Source: Clostridiales bacterium
Lineage (GTDB): Bacteria > Bacillota > Clostridia > Lachnospirales > Lachnospiraceae
Direction: 5' to 3'
NCBI GenBank assembly: GCA_029098165.1
Contig: JAQXNU010000101.1
Location: forward strand, 1 to 59,214
DNA: 59,214 bases
The notes beneath the pieces were generated by a model, which was not told where the DNA came from, ran no database searches, and worked only from the letters and a program-made list of their open reading frames with translations. The translations under genes were made by a program, and so were the position numbers. Below, piece after piece: positions 29,171 through 38,932 of this stretch; position 1 is the first letter of the stretch, and the number at the start of each line of letters is the position of its first letter.

Positions 29171-30331
29171 TCACGCAGATTCTTTTGCGAAATCTACGTG
29201 TTGTATTGTACCTGCAGTCCCATCTTCTCGTAGAAATAATCCGGTTTCCTGCACCATACCATTCGTCCCATTGGTCGTCTTATTATTAAGAGAAAATCTA
29301 GTTTCTCGATTGCCTAAATAAATTGCTCCAATTCCTGCAATTCCAAGTGCAATTAATTCATCATTTCCATTTTCATCTTTATGCCAAATACGTAGATGAT
29401 TGAAAATTTCGTCATTCTCATCAATCCACCCATTGTTGTCCATATCGAAAACAGCCAATTCCCCAAAGCCATCCGCTGTCTTTGTTCCAAACAATTCGCT
29501 GCCATCATTAATTTTTCCATCGTTATTCTTGTCCAACGCCAAGAACGCACAATGACTTGCTAACAATGAGATATTATCTATCGTACCATCTGCATCTATG
29601 TCAAATAAGAATTTCTGATCTGACACTTTAGCTGTATCATTTGTCAAATTTATGATAAGTGGGTCCACTAGACTAGCCGAGACGTAATTAATGCTTGCTT
29701 TCGAATAAGACAAAAAGCTGCGAGACATCGTTGCTTGCACATTAAATTCTATCTCTCTTCCATCTGGTGTCCTTACAGTACCCGTCGAAGAAAAACAAGT
29801 TTGTTCACTTTCCTGATAGAAATCTTCAAGTACCACTTCCTGTCCCCAAACTTCTTTGACGCTTGGTATTTGATTGGATATTCCATACCCTTCAAACCTA
29901 TAGTCCTTTAGGTTTTCTAGTATTTTATCCACCTTCATGCGATATGATGCCAGAAGCCTCTCAAACATTTCTTGAGCAGATACTTTTTTTGTATCGCCTT
30001 CCAGGAAAAGTAATTCAAATAGATTCTTTAGACTATCATGTTCTAATCGGTCAATGCCTTCGTATGAGGGTTCTGACTTTAAATCCATGATAATTTTCTG
30101 AATTCCTTTTGATCCCTGTACCAACTGAAATACTTTTTCAGATTGGTTTTCTTCTTTGGTTTTGTCGCTCTTATCCTGTGCGCTATCCGTAGCTGAGGGT
30201 AATGTAGAAACTGATTGATCTTGAACCTGGTTTATGACATTTCCCCAGCTCGTATAGGCAACAGAACTTAAAGCTTTGTTGGAATATTGATAGGTTGCAT
30301 ACATTCCAACTTTACTGTTCTGGATTACCAT
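29171..30331 (-). CDS. EF-hand-like calcium-binding protein of unknown function
   Basis: 386 residues with no signal peptide or membrane segment. The C-terminal half carries three calcium-loop motifs of the DxDxDG type: DIDADGTID at 244-252, DKNNDGKIN at 267-275 and DMDNNGWID at 296-304, followed by SELFG- and IWHKDENGN-like segments seen in EF-hand/VCBS-type surface and flagellum-associated proteins. The N-terminal half is not recognisable. ATG at 30331 is chosen because GGAGGTG lies just upstream; an earlier in-frame ATG overlaps that site. It lies upstream of mbl, 176 bp apart. Export, if any, would need a non-Sec route. A hairpin (29172-29201) overlaps the stop codon. Confidence 0.6.
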   Translation of the reverse strand: MVIQNSKVGMYATYQYSNKALSSVAYTSWGNVINQVQDQSVSTLPSATDSAQDKSDKTKEENQSEKVFQLVQGSKGIQKIIMDLKSEPSYEGIDRLEHDSLKNLFELLFLEGDTKKVSAQEMFERLLASYRMKVDKILENLKDYRFEGYGISNQIPSVKEVWGQEVVLEDFYQESEQTCFSSTGTVRTPDGREIEFNVQATMSRSFLSYSKASINYVSASLVDPLIINLTNDTAKVSDQKFLFDIDADGTIDNISLLASHCAFLALDKNNDGKINDGSELFGTKTADGFGELAVFDMDNNGWIDENDEIFNHLRIWHKDENGNDELIALGIAGIGAIYLGNRETRFSLNNKTTNGTNGMVQETGLFLREDGTAGTIQHVDFAKESA

Positions 30332-30388
30332 TCTACCCACCTCCATGTAAATTTAGGATAAATATTGACTATATACATGTCACTATCG

Positions 30389-30416
30389 TTGAAAAATGCG
30401 AAAAAGCATGTACAAT
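30389..30416 (+). promoter_or_regulatory. Candidate promoter of the small membrane protein gene
   Basis: TTGAAA (30389-30394), a 16-base spacer and TACAAT (30411-30416). The leader would include two TCGACATG/TTATAATTAA direct repeats. Confidence 0.45.
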
Positions 30417-30423
30417 GTATATA

Positions 30424-30494
30424 TCGACATGAATCTTATAATTAAACACTACTTTCTTCTTTGTTTTTCTTTTTCGACATGTTATTATAATTAA
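30424..30494 (+). repeat. Direct repeat in the leader of the small membrane protein gene
   Basis: TCGACATG followed by TTATAATTAA occurs at 30424-30445 and again at 30474-30494, 50 bases apart. The second copy is preceded by T's so that it reads TTCGACA, the 7-base Spo0A-box core. This could be a pair of regulator sites or a duplicated promoter; the -10-like TATAAT in each half fits the second view. Confidence 0.4.
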
Positions 30495-30523
30495 TAAGCA
30501 ATATCTTTTACTGGAGGTCAATA

Positions 30524-31027
30524 ATGAAACATTTTATTAATAATCAATCAACTGAACAGCAAAATGCGATGGATCTTCAGTTAATTCGAATCAGCAAGTA
30601 CCATTCTATTAATATTTCCAAAAATGTTGGCAGTATTATGCTTATTCTCTTTATAGTTACAGCGATCTTGATCAATCGCGACAGCATTCCTGCCTTTTAT
30701 ATATTAGCAGCAAATAATTTCCTTCCGTTTTTGTTTATACCTATCTTTCAACATAATGCATCAAACCATAAAGGCATGGTTCTTCCATTGTTATCGAAAA
30801 AATATAATTATACTTACATAAAATATCAATGTAGCTCTCTTTCTTATTTCTTTGTATTTCTACTTCTATTTTTATGGCAACGGCGAGAGTTGAACAATTT
30901 GGATTCTTTTCAGCTACTTTCTTTTACCCCCGTTGCAATACTCTTTATTATGTTTATGATAAGAGTACTTGGTAATGTTTATTTTCGCCGTAAACTACAT
31001 CAATCCCTTATGGATAGCAACTTTTAA
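30524..31027 (+). CDS. Small four-helix membrane protein, unknown
   Basis: 167 residues with four hydrophobic segments at roughly 33-51, 56-76, 103-119 and 131-150, and basic patches at the ends. GGAGG precedes the ATG at a good distance and the codon usage fits the genome, so I regard it as real. I do not recognise a family. It stands alone on the plus strand between the divergent EF-hand-like gene and long hairpin copy 2. Confidence 0.6.
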   Translation: MKHFINNQSTEQQNAMDLQLIRISKYHSINISKNVGSIMLILFIVTAILINRDSIPAFYILAANNFLPFLFIPIFQHNASNHKGMVLPLLSKKYNYTYIKYQCSSLSYFFVFLLLFLWQRRELNNLDSFQLLSFTPVAILFIMFMIRVLGNVYFRRKLHQSLMDSNF

Positions 31028-31038
31028 TAACAGAAAAA

Positions 31039-31180
31039 GGCTGTGAAACATAAAAGCAAAAATGAGTAGAGAGTCGTTGAAGCATATTAGAATTTGGCTA
31101 AGGATGTAAGTAAGGGACAGGCAGCCAAATTCTAATATGCTTCAACGACTCTGATGTTCATCTGCTGTTGTTTCACAGCC
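31039..31180. repeat. Long hairpin element, copy 2 (class B loop, reverse orientation)
   Basis: GGCTGTGAAAC at 31039 pairs with GTTTCACAGCC ending at 31180, with A- and T-runs outside. The inner stem ATTAGAATTTGGCT and its complement close a loop that on the minus strand begins GCCTGTCCC and ends ACATCCTT. The middle stem GAGTCGTTGAAGCAT is paired perfectly. It sits in the 157-bp gap between two convergent genes and nearly fills it. Confidence 0.85.
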
Positions 31181-31184
31181 CCTT

Positions 31185-33098
31185 TTATATTAGTTTTTCA
31201 AATTCTTCCGATGGCATTGGCTTTTGATAATAGAAGCCCTGAATGACATCACATTTTTGTTCTAGCAAGAGATCACGCTGTCCTTTTGTTTCTACTCCCT
31301 CTGCAACAACCTCTAAATTCTTTTTCTTTGCATAGGAAATAATGTGCATTACAATAGTACGATCCTTGTCTGAAAACTCTTCATCCTCTAAATCTTTAAT
31401 CAATCCCTTATCAATCTTGATCACCTGAATTGGTAACTGATTTAACATGTGAAGTGCAGCTGACCCAGTTCCAACGTTATCAACCGATAGTACAAACCCT
31501 AGTTTTGCTAATTTCGTCATGACTTCGATTAAAATCTCTTGTTTTTCACATACCGTACACTCTGGAAATTCCAATTCGATCAACTCATGAGGTATATGAT
31601 TACTATCCACAATACGAATAAGATTCCCTACAAACTCTTTATCTTCTAAATGTTTTGCTGATAGATTAATTGAAACCGGTACTACTTTTCTCTGCTGTTC
31701 TATCCAGTTTTTCATATTTTCACACATCCTTGCTAATACATACATATCGACTTGTGTGATCATCTGACATTCCTCAAGCAATGGCAGGAAAACACTCGGT
31801 GATAATAAACCGTTTTTCGGATGATTCCATCGAACAAGCGCTTCTGCACCTACAATCTCTTCGGAATCAATCTTATATTTTGGCTGCATATATACGATAA
31901 ACTGATTGTAATAGATTGCATCTGAAATATCCTTTACAATCTTATGATATTCATTTGCCTTATTCGCCTTATTCTGATAGAAATTGATATTGCCAATTGT
32001 CTGTATACCCATTCCCATTCTTGCTTTTCTTGAACGTGAAATGATTCGATCAATATCTGTCTCTTTTCCTACAATACATACACCGCTATGGAATGTAATA
32101 TTACAAAAGTTATTCCCTACCATTGGAATTTCTCCGGCATGTTTTAGTATTCGAATCAGTCTTTGCCGAAATCTTAGTTCATCATCATAAATTAATAACA
32201 TCCCAAAGACATCCTCTTGAATCCGTGCAAAAGTTTCATTTTCCTGAATATGATCCGATACAATCTTGGCAACTCCTTTGAGTAAATAATCACAATAGCC
32301 TTTCCCATTTAACTCAGAAATCAGTGTATACTTATCGATATCAAAAGAAACATAGGCATACCGATATATTTCAGCATTAATATACTTCTGAGCAATTGCT
32401 TTATGAATAGAATACTGTATCAAACCCGTAATCTGATCCGGTTTTCCGCTCTTCTTTTGTTTCCAGATTGCGCTGCGCTTTTTATGAAAACTATAAATTA
32501 AGGCCAAGATTATAACCACTATAGCTAAGATTACAATTATAATCGCAATCCGATAAATAGAGTTGATTTCCTTCATGACAAGCTCTTTGCTCACAATTGT
32601 TATAATTAATCCATTCATTACAGGATTGACTTGGTCAATCGCAGCATAAACCGCTTTTCCATTCGGCATATTATATTGAACAACTTGACTTCCATCCTCT
32701 AATAATCTCTGGCTTACAACTACCTTATCCTGTCCCTTTAGAAAATCCCCTAAACTCTGATTATTATCATTTAAGATGTCCTTAGCACTATCGCTAAATA
32801 CTCCTATGATTTGATTAGTATCATTTATTATGTAACTATAAACTTCATGATTGAAATAATTTTTATCGTTATTATCTTTTAAAACCAACATTTCTTGGTT
32901 TTGTTCCAAGGAAACAAGTTCAAAATTTTCTTCTAATATCTTCTTACCATTCGTATTTAACTCCGATAAACACTGCTTTGATTCCGATAGTAAAAGTCCT
33001 TTGATAGAAAACAAGAAGACAAGAATAACACATATACTTAGTCCAATTACTAAGCCAATATGTACAAATATTCTTCTACTTTTTTGTTCTCTTATCAT
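31185..33098 (-). CDS. EAL-domain protein with degenerate GGDEF domain
   Basis: A membrane protein of 637 residues: transmembrane helices near 11-33 and 181-203 frame an extracytoplasmic sensor of about 145 residues. A degenerate GGDEF domain follows (RIQEDVF in place of GGDEF, near 292-298), then an EAL domain from about 390. EAL at 419-421, Asn478, Glu513, Lys561, Glu600 and Gln620 are kept. The second Asp of the usual DDFGTG motif is Asn541 (VDNVGTG), so phosphodiesterase activity may be lost and the protein may instead sense cyclic di-GMP. Its promoter is TTGAAG-N18-TATAAT at 33151-33180. The ribosome site is weak. Confidence 0.88.
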   Translation of the reverse strand: MIREQKSRRIFVHIGLVIGLSICVILVFLFSIKGLLLSESKQCLSELNTNGKKILEENFELVSLEQNQEMLVLKDNNDKNYFNHEVYSYIINDTNQIIGVFSDSAKDILNDNNQSLGDFLKGQDKVVVSQRLLEDGSQVVQYNMPNGKAVYAAIDQVNPVMNGLIITIVSKELVMKEINSIYRIAIIIVILAIVVIILALIYSFHKKRSAIWKQKKSGKPDQITGLIQYSIHKAIAQKYINAEIYRYAYVSFDIDKYTLISELNGKGYCDYLLKGVAKIVSDHIQENETFARIQEDVFGMLLIYDDELRFRQRLIRILKHAGEIPMVGNNFCNITFHSGVCIVGKETDIDRIISRSRKARMGMGIQTIGNINFYQNKANKANEYHKIVKDISDAIYYNQFIVYMQPKYKIDSEEIVGAEALVRWNHPKNGLLSPSVFLPLLEECQMITQVDMYVLARMCENMKNWIEQQRKVVPVSINLSAKHLEDKEFVGNLIRIVDSNHIPHELIELEFPECTVCEKQEILIEVMTKLAKLGFVLSVDNVGTGSAALHMLNQLPIQVIKIDKGLIKDLEDEEFSDKDRTIVMHIISYAKKKNLEVVAEGVETKGQRDLLLEQKCDVIQGFYYQKPMPSEEFEKLI

Positions 33099-33150
33099 CT
33101 ATTGACACCATTCCCTCTAAAGATATTTATTTGAGCATTATAATAATTTT

Positions 33151-33180
33151 ATTATAGCATGTACGTAGAAGTAACTTCAA
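33151..33180 (-). promoter_or_regulatory. Promoter of the EAL-domain gene
   Basis: Minus strand TTGAAG (33175-33180), an 18-base spacer and TATAAT (33151-33156) with a TGC extension. About 55 bases upstream of the start codon. Confidence 0.55.
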
Positions 33181-33210
33181 CAGAAAATTCCCTTTATGAG
33201 GATAAAAAAA

Positions 33211-33244
33211 GCCCCTCAACATCCACAAAGAGATGATGAGAGGC
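33211..33244 (-). terminator. Terminator of the str operon (after tuf)
   Basis: GCCCCTCA (33211-33218) pairs with TGAGAGGC (33237-33244), with CATC/GATG in the upper stem. On the minus strand a run of seven T follows. Confidence 0.85.
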
Positions 33245-33324
33245 TTTCGACCGCTTAAACACAAATATCTATATTAAGATACATAATTATATAATCAACT
33301 AGTAAATTGCTTAATAATCGAGAA

Positions 33325-34518
33325 TTACTCTACGATTGTAGCAACCTTACCTGAACCTACTGTACGTCCACCTTCACGAATAGCGAATCCAAGACCCTGT
33401 TCCATAGCGATTGGGTGAATTAATTCGATAGTCATTTCGATGTTATCGCCAGGCATACACATTTCTGTGCCTTCTGGTAAGTTACAAACACCAGTTACGT
33501 CAGTTGTTCTGAAGTAGAACTGTGGTCTGTAGTTGTTGAAGAATGGAGTATGACGTCCACCTTCGTCTTTAGTTAATACGTAAACCTGAGCTGTAAATTT
33601 CTTGTGGCAAGTGATGCTACCTGGTTTACAAAGAACCTGTCCTCTTTCGATTTCGTTTCTCTGAACACCACGTAATAAAGCACCGATGTTATCACCAGCT
33701 TGAGCTTCATCAAGAAGTTTACGGAACATTTCGATACCAGTTACAACAACTTTACGAGTTTCTTCTTTAACACCAACGATTTCAACTTCGTCAGAAACAT
33801 GAAGACATCCACGTTCAACACGACCTGTAGCAACAGTACCACGACCTGTGATGGAGAATACGTCTTCGACTGGCATTAAGAATGGCTTATCTGTATCTCT
33901 TACTGGATCTGGAATCCATTCGTCAACAGCGTCGAATAATTCGATGATCTTATCGCCCCAAGGACCGTTTGGATCTTCAAGAGCTTTAAGAGCAGAACCC
34001 TGGATGATTGGAGTATCATCGCCTGGGAATTCATATTCATTTAATAAGTCTCTGATTTCCATTTCTACTAATTCAAGTAATTCTGGATCATCAACCATAT
34101 CACACTTGTTCATGAATACTACGATGTAAGGTACACCTACCTGACGGGATAATAAGATGTGCTCTTTAGTCTGAGCCATAACACCGTCAGTAGCAGCAAC
34201 TACAAGGATAGCACCATCCATCTGAGCAGCACCAGTGATCATGTTCTTTACATAATCGGCATGGCCTGGACAGTCAACGTGTGCGTAGTGACGTTTTTTA
34301 GATTCGTACTCAACGTGAGCTGTAGAGATAGTGATACCTCTTTCTCTTTCTTCTGGAGCTTTATCGATGTTTTCGAATGCAACAGCTTCACCAGTACCTA
34401 ATCTCTCATGAAGAGTCTTAGTGATAGCAGCTGTTAAAGTTGTTTTACCATGATCTACGTGACCAATAGTACCGATATTACAATGTGGTTTAGTTCTTTC
34501 AAACTTAGCTTTAGCCAT
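33325..34518 (-). CDS. tuf: Elongation factor Tu
   Basis: GTPase that delivers aminoacyl-tRNA to the ribosome. 397 residues, full length, with G1 GHVDHGKT, G3 DCPGH, G4 NKCD and the C-terminal beta-barrel domains. One conspicuous feature is [16 protein letters not shown], where most EF-Tu have VN rather than CN. It is the last gene of rpsL-rpsG-fusA-tuf and also has its own strong promoter in the 262-bp gap after fusA. AAAGGAGG is well placed. Confidence 0.98.
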   Translation of the reverse strand: MAKAKFERTKPHCNIGTIGHVDHGKTTLTAAITKTLHERLGTGEAVAFENIDKAPEERERGITISTAHVEYESKKRHYAHVDCPGHADYVKNMITGAAQMDGAILVVAATDGVMAQTKEHILLSRQVGVPYIVVFMNKCDMVDDPELLELVEMEIRDLLNEYEFPGDDTPIIQGSALKALEDPNGPWGDKIIELFDAVDEWIPDPVRDTDKPFLMPVEDVFSITGRGTVATGRVERGCLHVSDEVEIVGVKEETRKVVVTGIEMFRKLLDEAQAGDNIGALLRGVQRNEIERGQVLCKPGSITCHKKFTAQVYVLTKDEGGRHTPFFNNYRPQFYFRTTDVTGVCNLPEGTEMCMPGDNIEMTIELIHPIAMEQGLGFAIREGGRTVGSGKVATIVE

Positions 34519-34641
34519 TTTGAAACGTCCTCCTTTATTACGCTTGTCATGAAGCGTATAATTTTATAATTGATATGCCTATTTCTCTAAGAAATCGCAC
34601 TCTAGCTCTCTGCATTGCAGAAAAAGCACTTTATAAGCCTA

Positions 34642-34670
34642 ATTATATTCGAAAAGTTAATTATTTTCAA
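34642..34670 (-). promoter_or_regulatory. Internal sigma-A promoter of tuf
   Basis: Minus strand TTGAAA (34665-34670), a 17-base spacer and TATAAT (34642-34647). It gives tuf a leader of about 115 bases and independent expression. Confidence 0.7.
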
Positions 34671-34700
34671 GCATAAAATATATAGGACTTACATTTATTT

Positions 34701-34737
34701 CAATAGAACAGGTATCTTGTCGATACTTGTTCTATTG
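34701..34737. repeat. Hairpin between fusA and tuf
   Basis: CAATAGAACAGGTATC (34701-34716) pairs with GATACTTGTTCTATTG (34722-34737), one mismatch in 16, loop TTGTC. There is no T-run on the minus strand, so it is more likely an mRNA processing or stability structure, or a weak terminator, upstream of the tuf promoter. Confidence 0.6.
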
Positions 34738-34780
34738 TTATTAATCATTATCAAGTTATACAAAAGTTGTATTTCTTGTA

Positions 34781-36898
34781 TTATTTTTCTTTGTTACTAA
34801 GAACTTTATCTTGAACGCTCTTTGGAACCTGCTCGTAAGTGGAGAAGAACATGGAGTAGGAACCACGACCCTGAGTCTTTGAACGAAGTGTTGTGGAGTA
34901 ACCAAACATTTCGGACAATGGAACGAATCCGTGAATTATCTTAGAACCATTGTTGTCTTCTGTACCTTCGATACGACCACGACGGGAGCTGATATCACCG
35001 ATAACATCACCCATGTAATCATCAGGAACTGTAACTTCAACTCTCATGATAGGCTCAAGTAATACTGGGCCAGCTTTGTGCATTGCATCTTTGAATGCCA
35101 TAGAACCAGCGATCTTGAATGCCATTTCATTAGAATCGACTTCATGGTAAGAACCATCGTAGCAGTTAGCGCTAACACCAAGAACAGGGAATCCACCAAG
35201 GATACCGCATTTCATAGCTTCTTCGATACCTGCCTGAACAGCTGGAATGTATTCCTTAGGAATAGCACCACCAACTACAGTGTTAGTGAACTCGAATGTC
35301 TTCTCACCGTTAACATCCATAGGAGCAAACTTAACTTTACAATGACCGTACTGACCACGACCACCGGACTGTTTAGCGTACTTACTATCGATATCAACTG
35401 CTTTAGTGATACCTTCTTTGTATGCAACCTGAGGAGCACCAACGTTAGCTTCCACTTTGAATTCACGAAGAAGACGGTCAACGATGATTTCAAGGTGAAG
35501 CTCACCCATACCAGCGATGATTGTCTGTCCAGTTTCTTCATCAGTACGAACACGGAATGTAGGATCTTCTTCTGCAAGTTTTGCTAAAGCTTCACCCATC
35601 TTATCCTGTCCAGCTTTTGTCTTAGGCTCGATTGCAACGTCGATAACTGGTTCTGGGAATTCCATAGACTCAAGGATAACAGGAGCCTTTTCGTCACAGA
35701 TAGTATCACCAGTTGTTGTTACTTTGAAACCTACTGCCGCTGCGATATCACCAGAGTATACTTTGTCAAGATCTTCTCTCTTGTTAGCATGCATCTGAAG
35801 GATACGACCAACACGTTCTTTCTTATTCTTTGTAGCATTTAATACATAAGAACCAGAGTTTAATGTACCAGAGTAAACTCTGAAGAATGCAAGCTTACCA
35901 ACGAATGGATCGGCCATAATCTTAAATGCTAATGCTGCGAAAGGTTCTTCATCAGAAGAATGTCTTACAACATCGTTACCATCTTCGTCAACACCCTTAA
36001 TAGCAGGGATGTCTGTTGGAGCTGGTAAGTATTCGATAACAGCATCAAGTAATTTCTGAACACCCTTATTTCTATAAGCACTACCGCAAAGTACAGGAAT
36101 AATCTCTACTGCGATTGTTGCTTTTCTAAGAGCCTTCTTAAGTTCATCCATAGAAGGTTCATTACCTTCTAAGTAACCTTCAAGTAATTCGTCATCTGTT
36201 TCACAGATAGATTCGATCATAGCTGCTCTATATTCTTCAGCCTGATCTTGCATATCTGCAGGGATCTCTTTGATTTCGATCTTGTCACCCTTATCATCAA
36301 GATAGTAGTATGCTTTCATTTCGAAAAGATCGATAACACCGATGAAGCTATCTTCTTTACCGATTGGTAATTGGATAGGAACAGCGTTCTTACCTAATCT
36401 CTTTTTGATCATATCAACTACGTTGAAGAAGTTTGCACCAGAGATGTCCATCTTGTTAACGAAAGCCATTCTAGGTACATTATATTTGTCTGCCTGACGC
36501 CATACAGTTTCAGACTGTGGTTCTACACCACCCTTTGCACAAAATACACCTACCGCACTATCAAGTACACGTAAAGAACGTTCTACTTCGACAGTAAAGT
36601 CTACGTGACCAGGAGTATCGATGATGTTGATACGGTGCTCTAAAGCGCCCGGTTTCTTCTTATGCTCGAATTCCTGTGTCCAATGACATGTTGTAGCGGC
36701 TGAAGTGATTGTGATACCTCTTTCCTGCTCTTGTTCCATCCAGTCCATAGTAGCAGTACCTTCATGAGTATCACCAATTTTGTAGTTAACACCGGTATAG
36801 TATAAGATACGCTCTGTAAGAGTTGTCTTACCAGCATCGATATGAGCCATAATACCGATATTTCTTGTTCTCTCTAATGGGTATTCTCTTCCAGCCAA
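34781..36898 (-). CDS. fusA: Elongation factor G
   Basis: Translocation GTPase of the ribosome. The 705 residues have G1 [10 protein letters not shown]3 DTPGHVDF, G4 NKMD, and the five-domain arrangement to the C-terminal EMFGYST...GRGSYSM motif. The start codon is TTG: AAGGAGG lies eight bases upstream and the next residues are [14 protein letters not shown], as in family members. Non-ATG starts are uncommon for such a highly expressed gene. The preceding 196-bp gap after rpsG carries two hairpins. Confidence 0.98.
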   Translation of the reverse strand: MAGREYPLERTRNIGIMAHIDAGKTTLTERILYYTGVNYKIGDTHEGTATMDWMEQEQERGITITSAATTCHWTQEFEHKKKPGALEHRINIIDTPGHVDFTVEVERSLRVLDSAVGVFCAKGGVEPQSETVWRQADKYNVPRMAFVNKMDISGANFFNVVDMIKKRLGKNAVPIQLPIGKEDSFIGVIDLFEMKAYYYLDDKGDKIEIKEIPADMQDQAEEYRAAMIESICETDDELLEGYLEGNEPSMDELKKALRKATIAVEIIPVLCGSAYRNKGVQKLLDAVIEYLPAPTDIPAIKGVDEDGNDVVRHSSDEEPFAALAFKIMADPFVGKLAFFRVYSGTLNSGSYVLNATKNKKERVGRILQMHANKREDLDKVYSGDIAAAVGFKVTTTGDTICDEKAPVILESMEFPEPVIDVAIEPKTKAGQDKMGEALAKLAEEDPTFRVRTDEETGQTIIAGMGELHLEIIVDRLLREFKVEANVGAPQVAYKEGITKAVDIDSKYAKQSGGRGQYGHCKVKFAPMDVNGEKTFEFTNTVVGGAIPKEYIPAVQAGIEEAMKCGILGGFPVLGVSANCYDGSYHEVDSNEMAFKIAGSMAFKDAMHKAGPVLLEPIMRVEVTVPDDYMGDVIGDISSRRGRIEGTEDNNGSKIIHGFVPLSEMFGYSTTLRSKTQGRGSYSMFFSTYEQVPKSVQDKVLSNKEK

Positions 36899-36920
36899 GG
36901 ATTTTTCCTCCTTATTAATG

Positions 36921-36995
36921 ACAATTACTTATTGTAATTGCAAACTAATAGTTTCTAGATTTGCGTAATAGATAGCCAAAAAGGCTACCTATTAC
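36921..36995. repeat. Two hairpins between rpsG and fusA
   Basis: GTAATAGATAGCC (36964-36976) pairs with GGCTACCTATTAC (36983-36995), one mismatch. CAATTAC (36922-36928) pairs with GTAATTG (36934-36940), 12 bases before the fusA ribosome site. No T-run on the minus strand follows either. They may control fusA translation or mRNA processing within the str operon. Confidence 0.55.
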
Positions 36996-37094
36996 AATTC
37001 ATATTCAAAAGTCGAACAAACCTTCGTTTTATATCCTTTGAGATCATCAAAGAAGTTGATCAAACGCTGAAGCATCTGACAAATTTGTTGATGA

Positions 37095-37595
<501 letters not shown>

Positions 37596-37768
37596 TTACA
37601 TGTAACCATTAATTCTACGGTACTCACATTACTGTGTTCATGCTAGTTTAATATCTGTATTTAAAATCGAACATACCGCAACCACATGAGTATAAGTCGT
37701 TCTTTAAATAAAAAATTAACCCGGCATTCCATGTAGCCTAAGCTACGAAATTAGTAATGAGAAAAAAA

Positions 37769-38188
37769 TTATTTAGCGTCTTTAGGTCTCTTAGCTCCGT
37801 ATTTGGAACGAGCCTGTCTTCTCTTAGCTACACCTGCTGTATCGAGTGTACCTCTGACGATGTGATATCTTGTACCTGGAAGGTCCTTTACTCTACCACC
37901 TCTGATTAATACAACACTATGCTCCTGAAGATTGTGTCCTTCACCTGGGATATAGCTTGTTACTTCCATACCATTGCTCAAACGAACTCTGGCGATCTTT
38001 CTAAGCGCTGAGTTAGGCTTCTTAGGAGTTGCTGTTCTTACTGCTGTACAAACACCTCTCTTCTGTGGAGCGGATGTGTCTGTAGTTTTTTTCTGTAAGG
38101 AGTTAAATCCTTTTTGTAATGCTGGAGCTGTTGATTTCTTCTCCACCACTTTTCTGCCCTTTCTTACTAACTGGTTGAATGTTGGCAT
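37769..38188 (-). CDS. rpsL: 30S ribosomal protein S12
   Basis: Decoding-centre protein of the 30S subunit; 139 residues, with the conserved [11 protein letters not shown] start, KKPNSALRK and the [11 protein letters not shown] loop. In the loop preceding it, TPKKPNSA retains the lysines at which streptomycin resistance arises, so the wild-type form is expected. First gene of the str operon; AGGAGGTGA lies seven bases upstream of the ATG. rpoB and rpoC, often upstream, are not adjacent here. Confidence 0.98.
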   Translation of the reverse strand: MPTFNQLVRKGRKVVEKKSTAPALQKGFNSLQKKTTDTSAPQKRGVCTAVRTATPKKPNSALRKIARVRLSNGMEVTSYIPGEGHNLQEHSVVLIRGGRVKDLPGTRYHIVRGTLDTAGVAKRRQARSKYGAKRPKDAK

Positions 38189-38312
38189 TAATTTTTCACC
38201 TCCTGATAAGTATTCGATGTTTTGTGGTTGCTTATGCAGACTTTCGCTGCGTTGTCACTTCAAAAAGAATGTGACACAACAAATAACATGCGCTACATTG
38301 CGCGCAGTTTTG

Positions 38313-38341
38313 ATTATACTTCCGAAACGTGTCGTTGTCAA
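38313..38341 (-). promoter_or_regulatory. Sigma-A promoter of the str operon
   Basis: Minus strand TTGACA (38336-38341), a 17-base spacer and TATAAT (38313-38318): a perfect consensus promoter, as expected for ribosomal genes. Confidence 0.88.
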
Positions 38342-38409
38342 GGCTATTTTAAGCCCTGTTTCCAATTTTTTTCTTGAAACTTCTTACGTTTTTGTCAGAC
38401 TTTGCAAGA

Positions 38410-38704
38410 TAAACAAAAAGACGATGATACAGCAACTTTAGTTTCTGCAAAATCGTCCTTTTTATCGATTGTTATGTGACTATTTTTTTCTTATGTATGT
38501 TTTTTGCCTTTGGTTTTTCCGAACTTTATCTTATGTATTCTAACCATCGTTCTACACTCGTACATCTTAGAGACTAGGGGTAACTAAGAACTCTTATGTA
38601 GCAGTAAAAACAATACTTTCTTCAGATTGTACATTATTTTTTTCAAACTTACATATAGTAAGGATGAAATTCTTTTTCTTTTGTAATTCAATAAATTTAT
38701 CGAC
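38410..38704 (-). ncRNA. Candidate small RNA between rpoD and rpsL
   Basis: A consensus sigma-A promoter on the minus strand (38711-38739) and a hairpin terminator (38420-38457, followed by CTTTTTGTTT) enclose about 290 bases with no credible protein gene. Two short frames of 16 and 18 codons exist but lack ribosome sites. The sequence does not resemble tmRNA, RNase P RNA or SRP RNA, and I cannot assign it to 6S RNA. The unit is inferred purely from its signals. Confidence 0.4.
38420..38457. terminator. Terminator upstream of the str operon
   Basis: GACGAT (38420-38425) pairs with ATCGTC (38452-38457), and CAGCAAC/GTTTCTG form the upper stem. Runs of A and T flank both sides, so it works in either direction. 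Confidence 0.65.
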
Positions 38705-38710
38705 TCATAA

Positions 38711-38739
38711 ATTATACTAAAAGAAAGATATTGAGTCAA
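38711..38739 (-). promoter_or_regulatory. Sigma-A promoter of the candidate small RNA
   Basis: Minus strand TTGACT (38734-38739), a 17-base spacer and TATAAT (38711-38716). Confidence 0.65.
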
Positions 38740-38852
38740 TAACTCGCAGCTAACTACATTTATTTACCATTTTATATAGTATTTCCTACTTTTTAGGCTT
38801 TTTTCAAGATTTACAAAGGAAAATAATAATAATCAAAATCGTAAAGATTTTA

Positions 38853-38881
38853 TTCCAATTAGACATATACTATGTTATAAT
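38853..38881 (+). promoter_or_regulatory. Promoter of rpoD
   Basis: TTCCAA (38853-38858), a 17-base spacer and TATAAT (38876-38881), with TGT before the -10 giving an extended -10. Confidence 0.6.
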
Positions 38882-38932
38882 GTTGATTGGTGACTTTTTT
38901 CGCCCAAGACGAAAATACTGGAGGTCCATCCG

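Noticed and set aside
35078-35587. Long frame antisense to fusA, and similar long frames opposite secA, uvrB, recD2 and hpf
   Set aside because: They lie entirely opposite strongly conserved genes, have no ribosome sites, and encode Ser/Thr/Phe-rich sequence typical of reverse-strand shadows.
38470-38690. Two tiny frames (16 and 18 codons) in the candidate small RNA
   Set aside because: No ribosome site precedes either start, so I do not call them genes; the basic 18-residue frame deserves only a glance.
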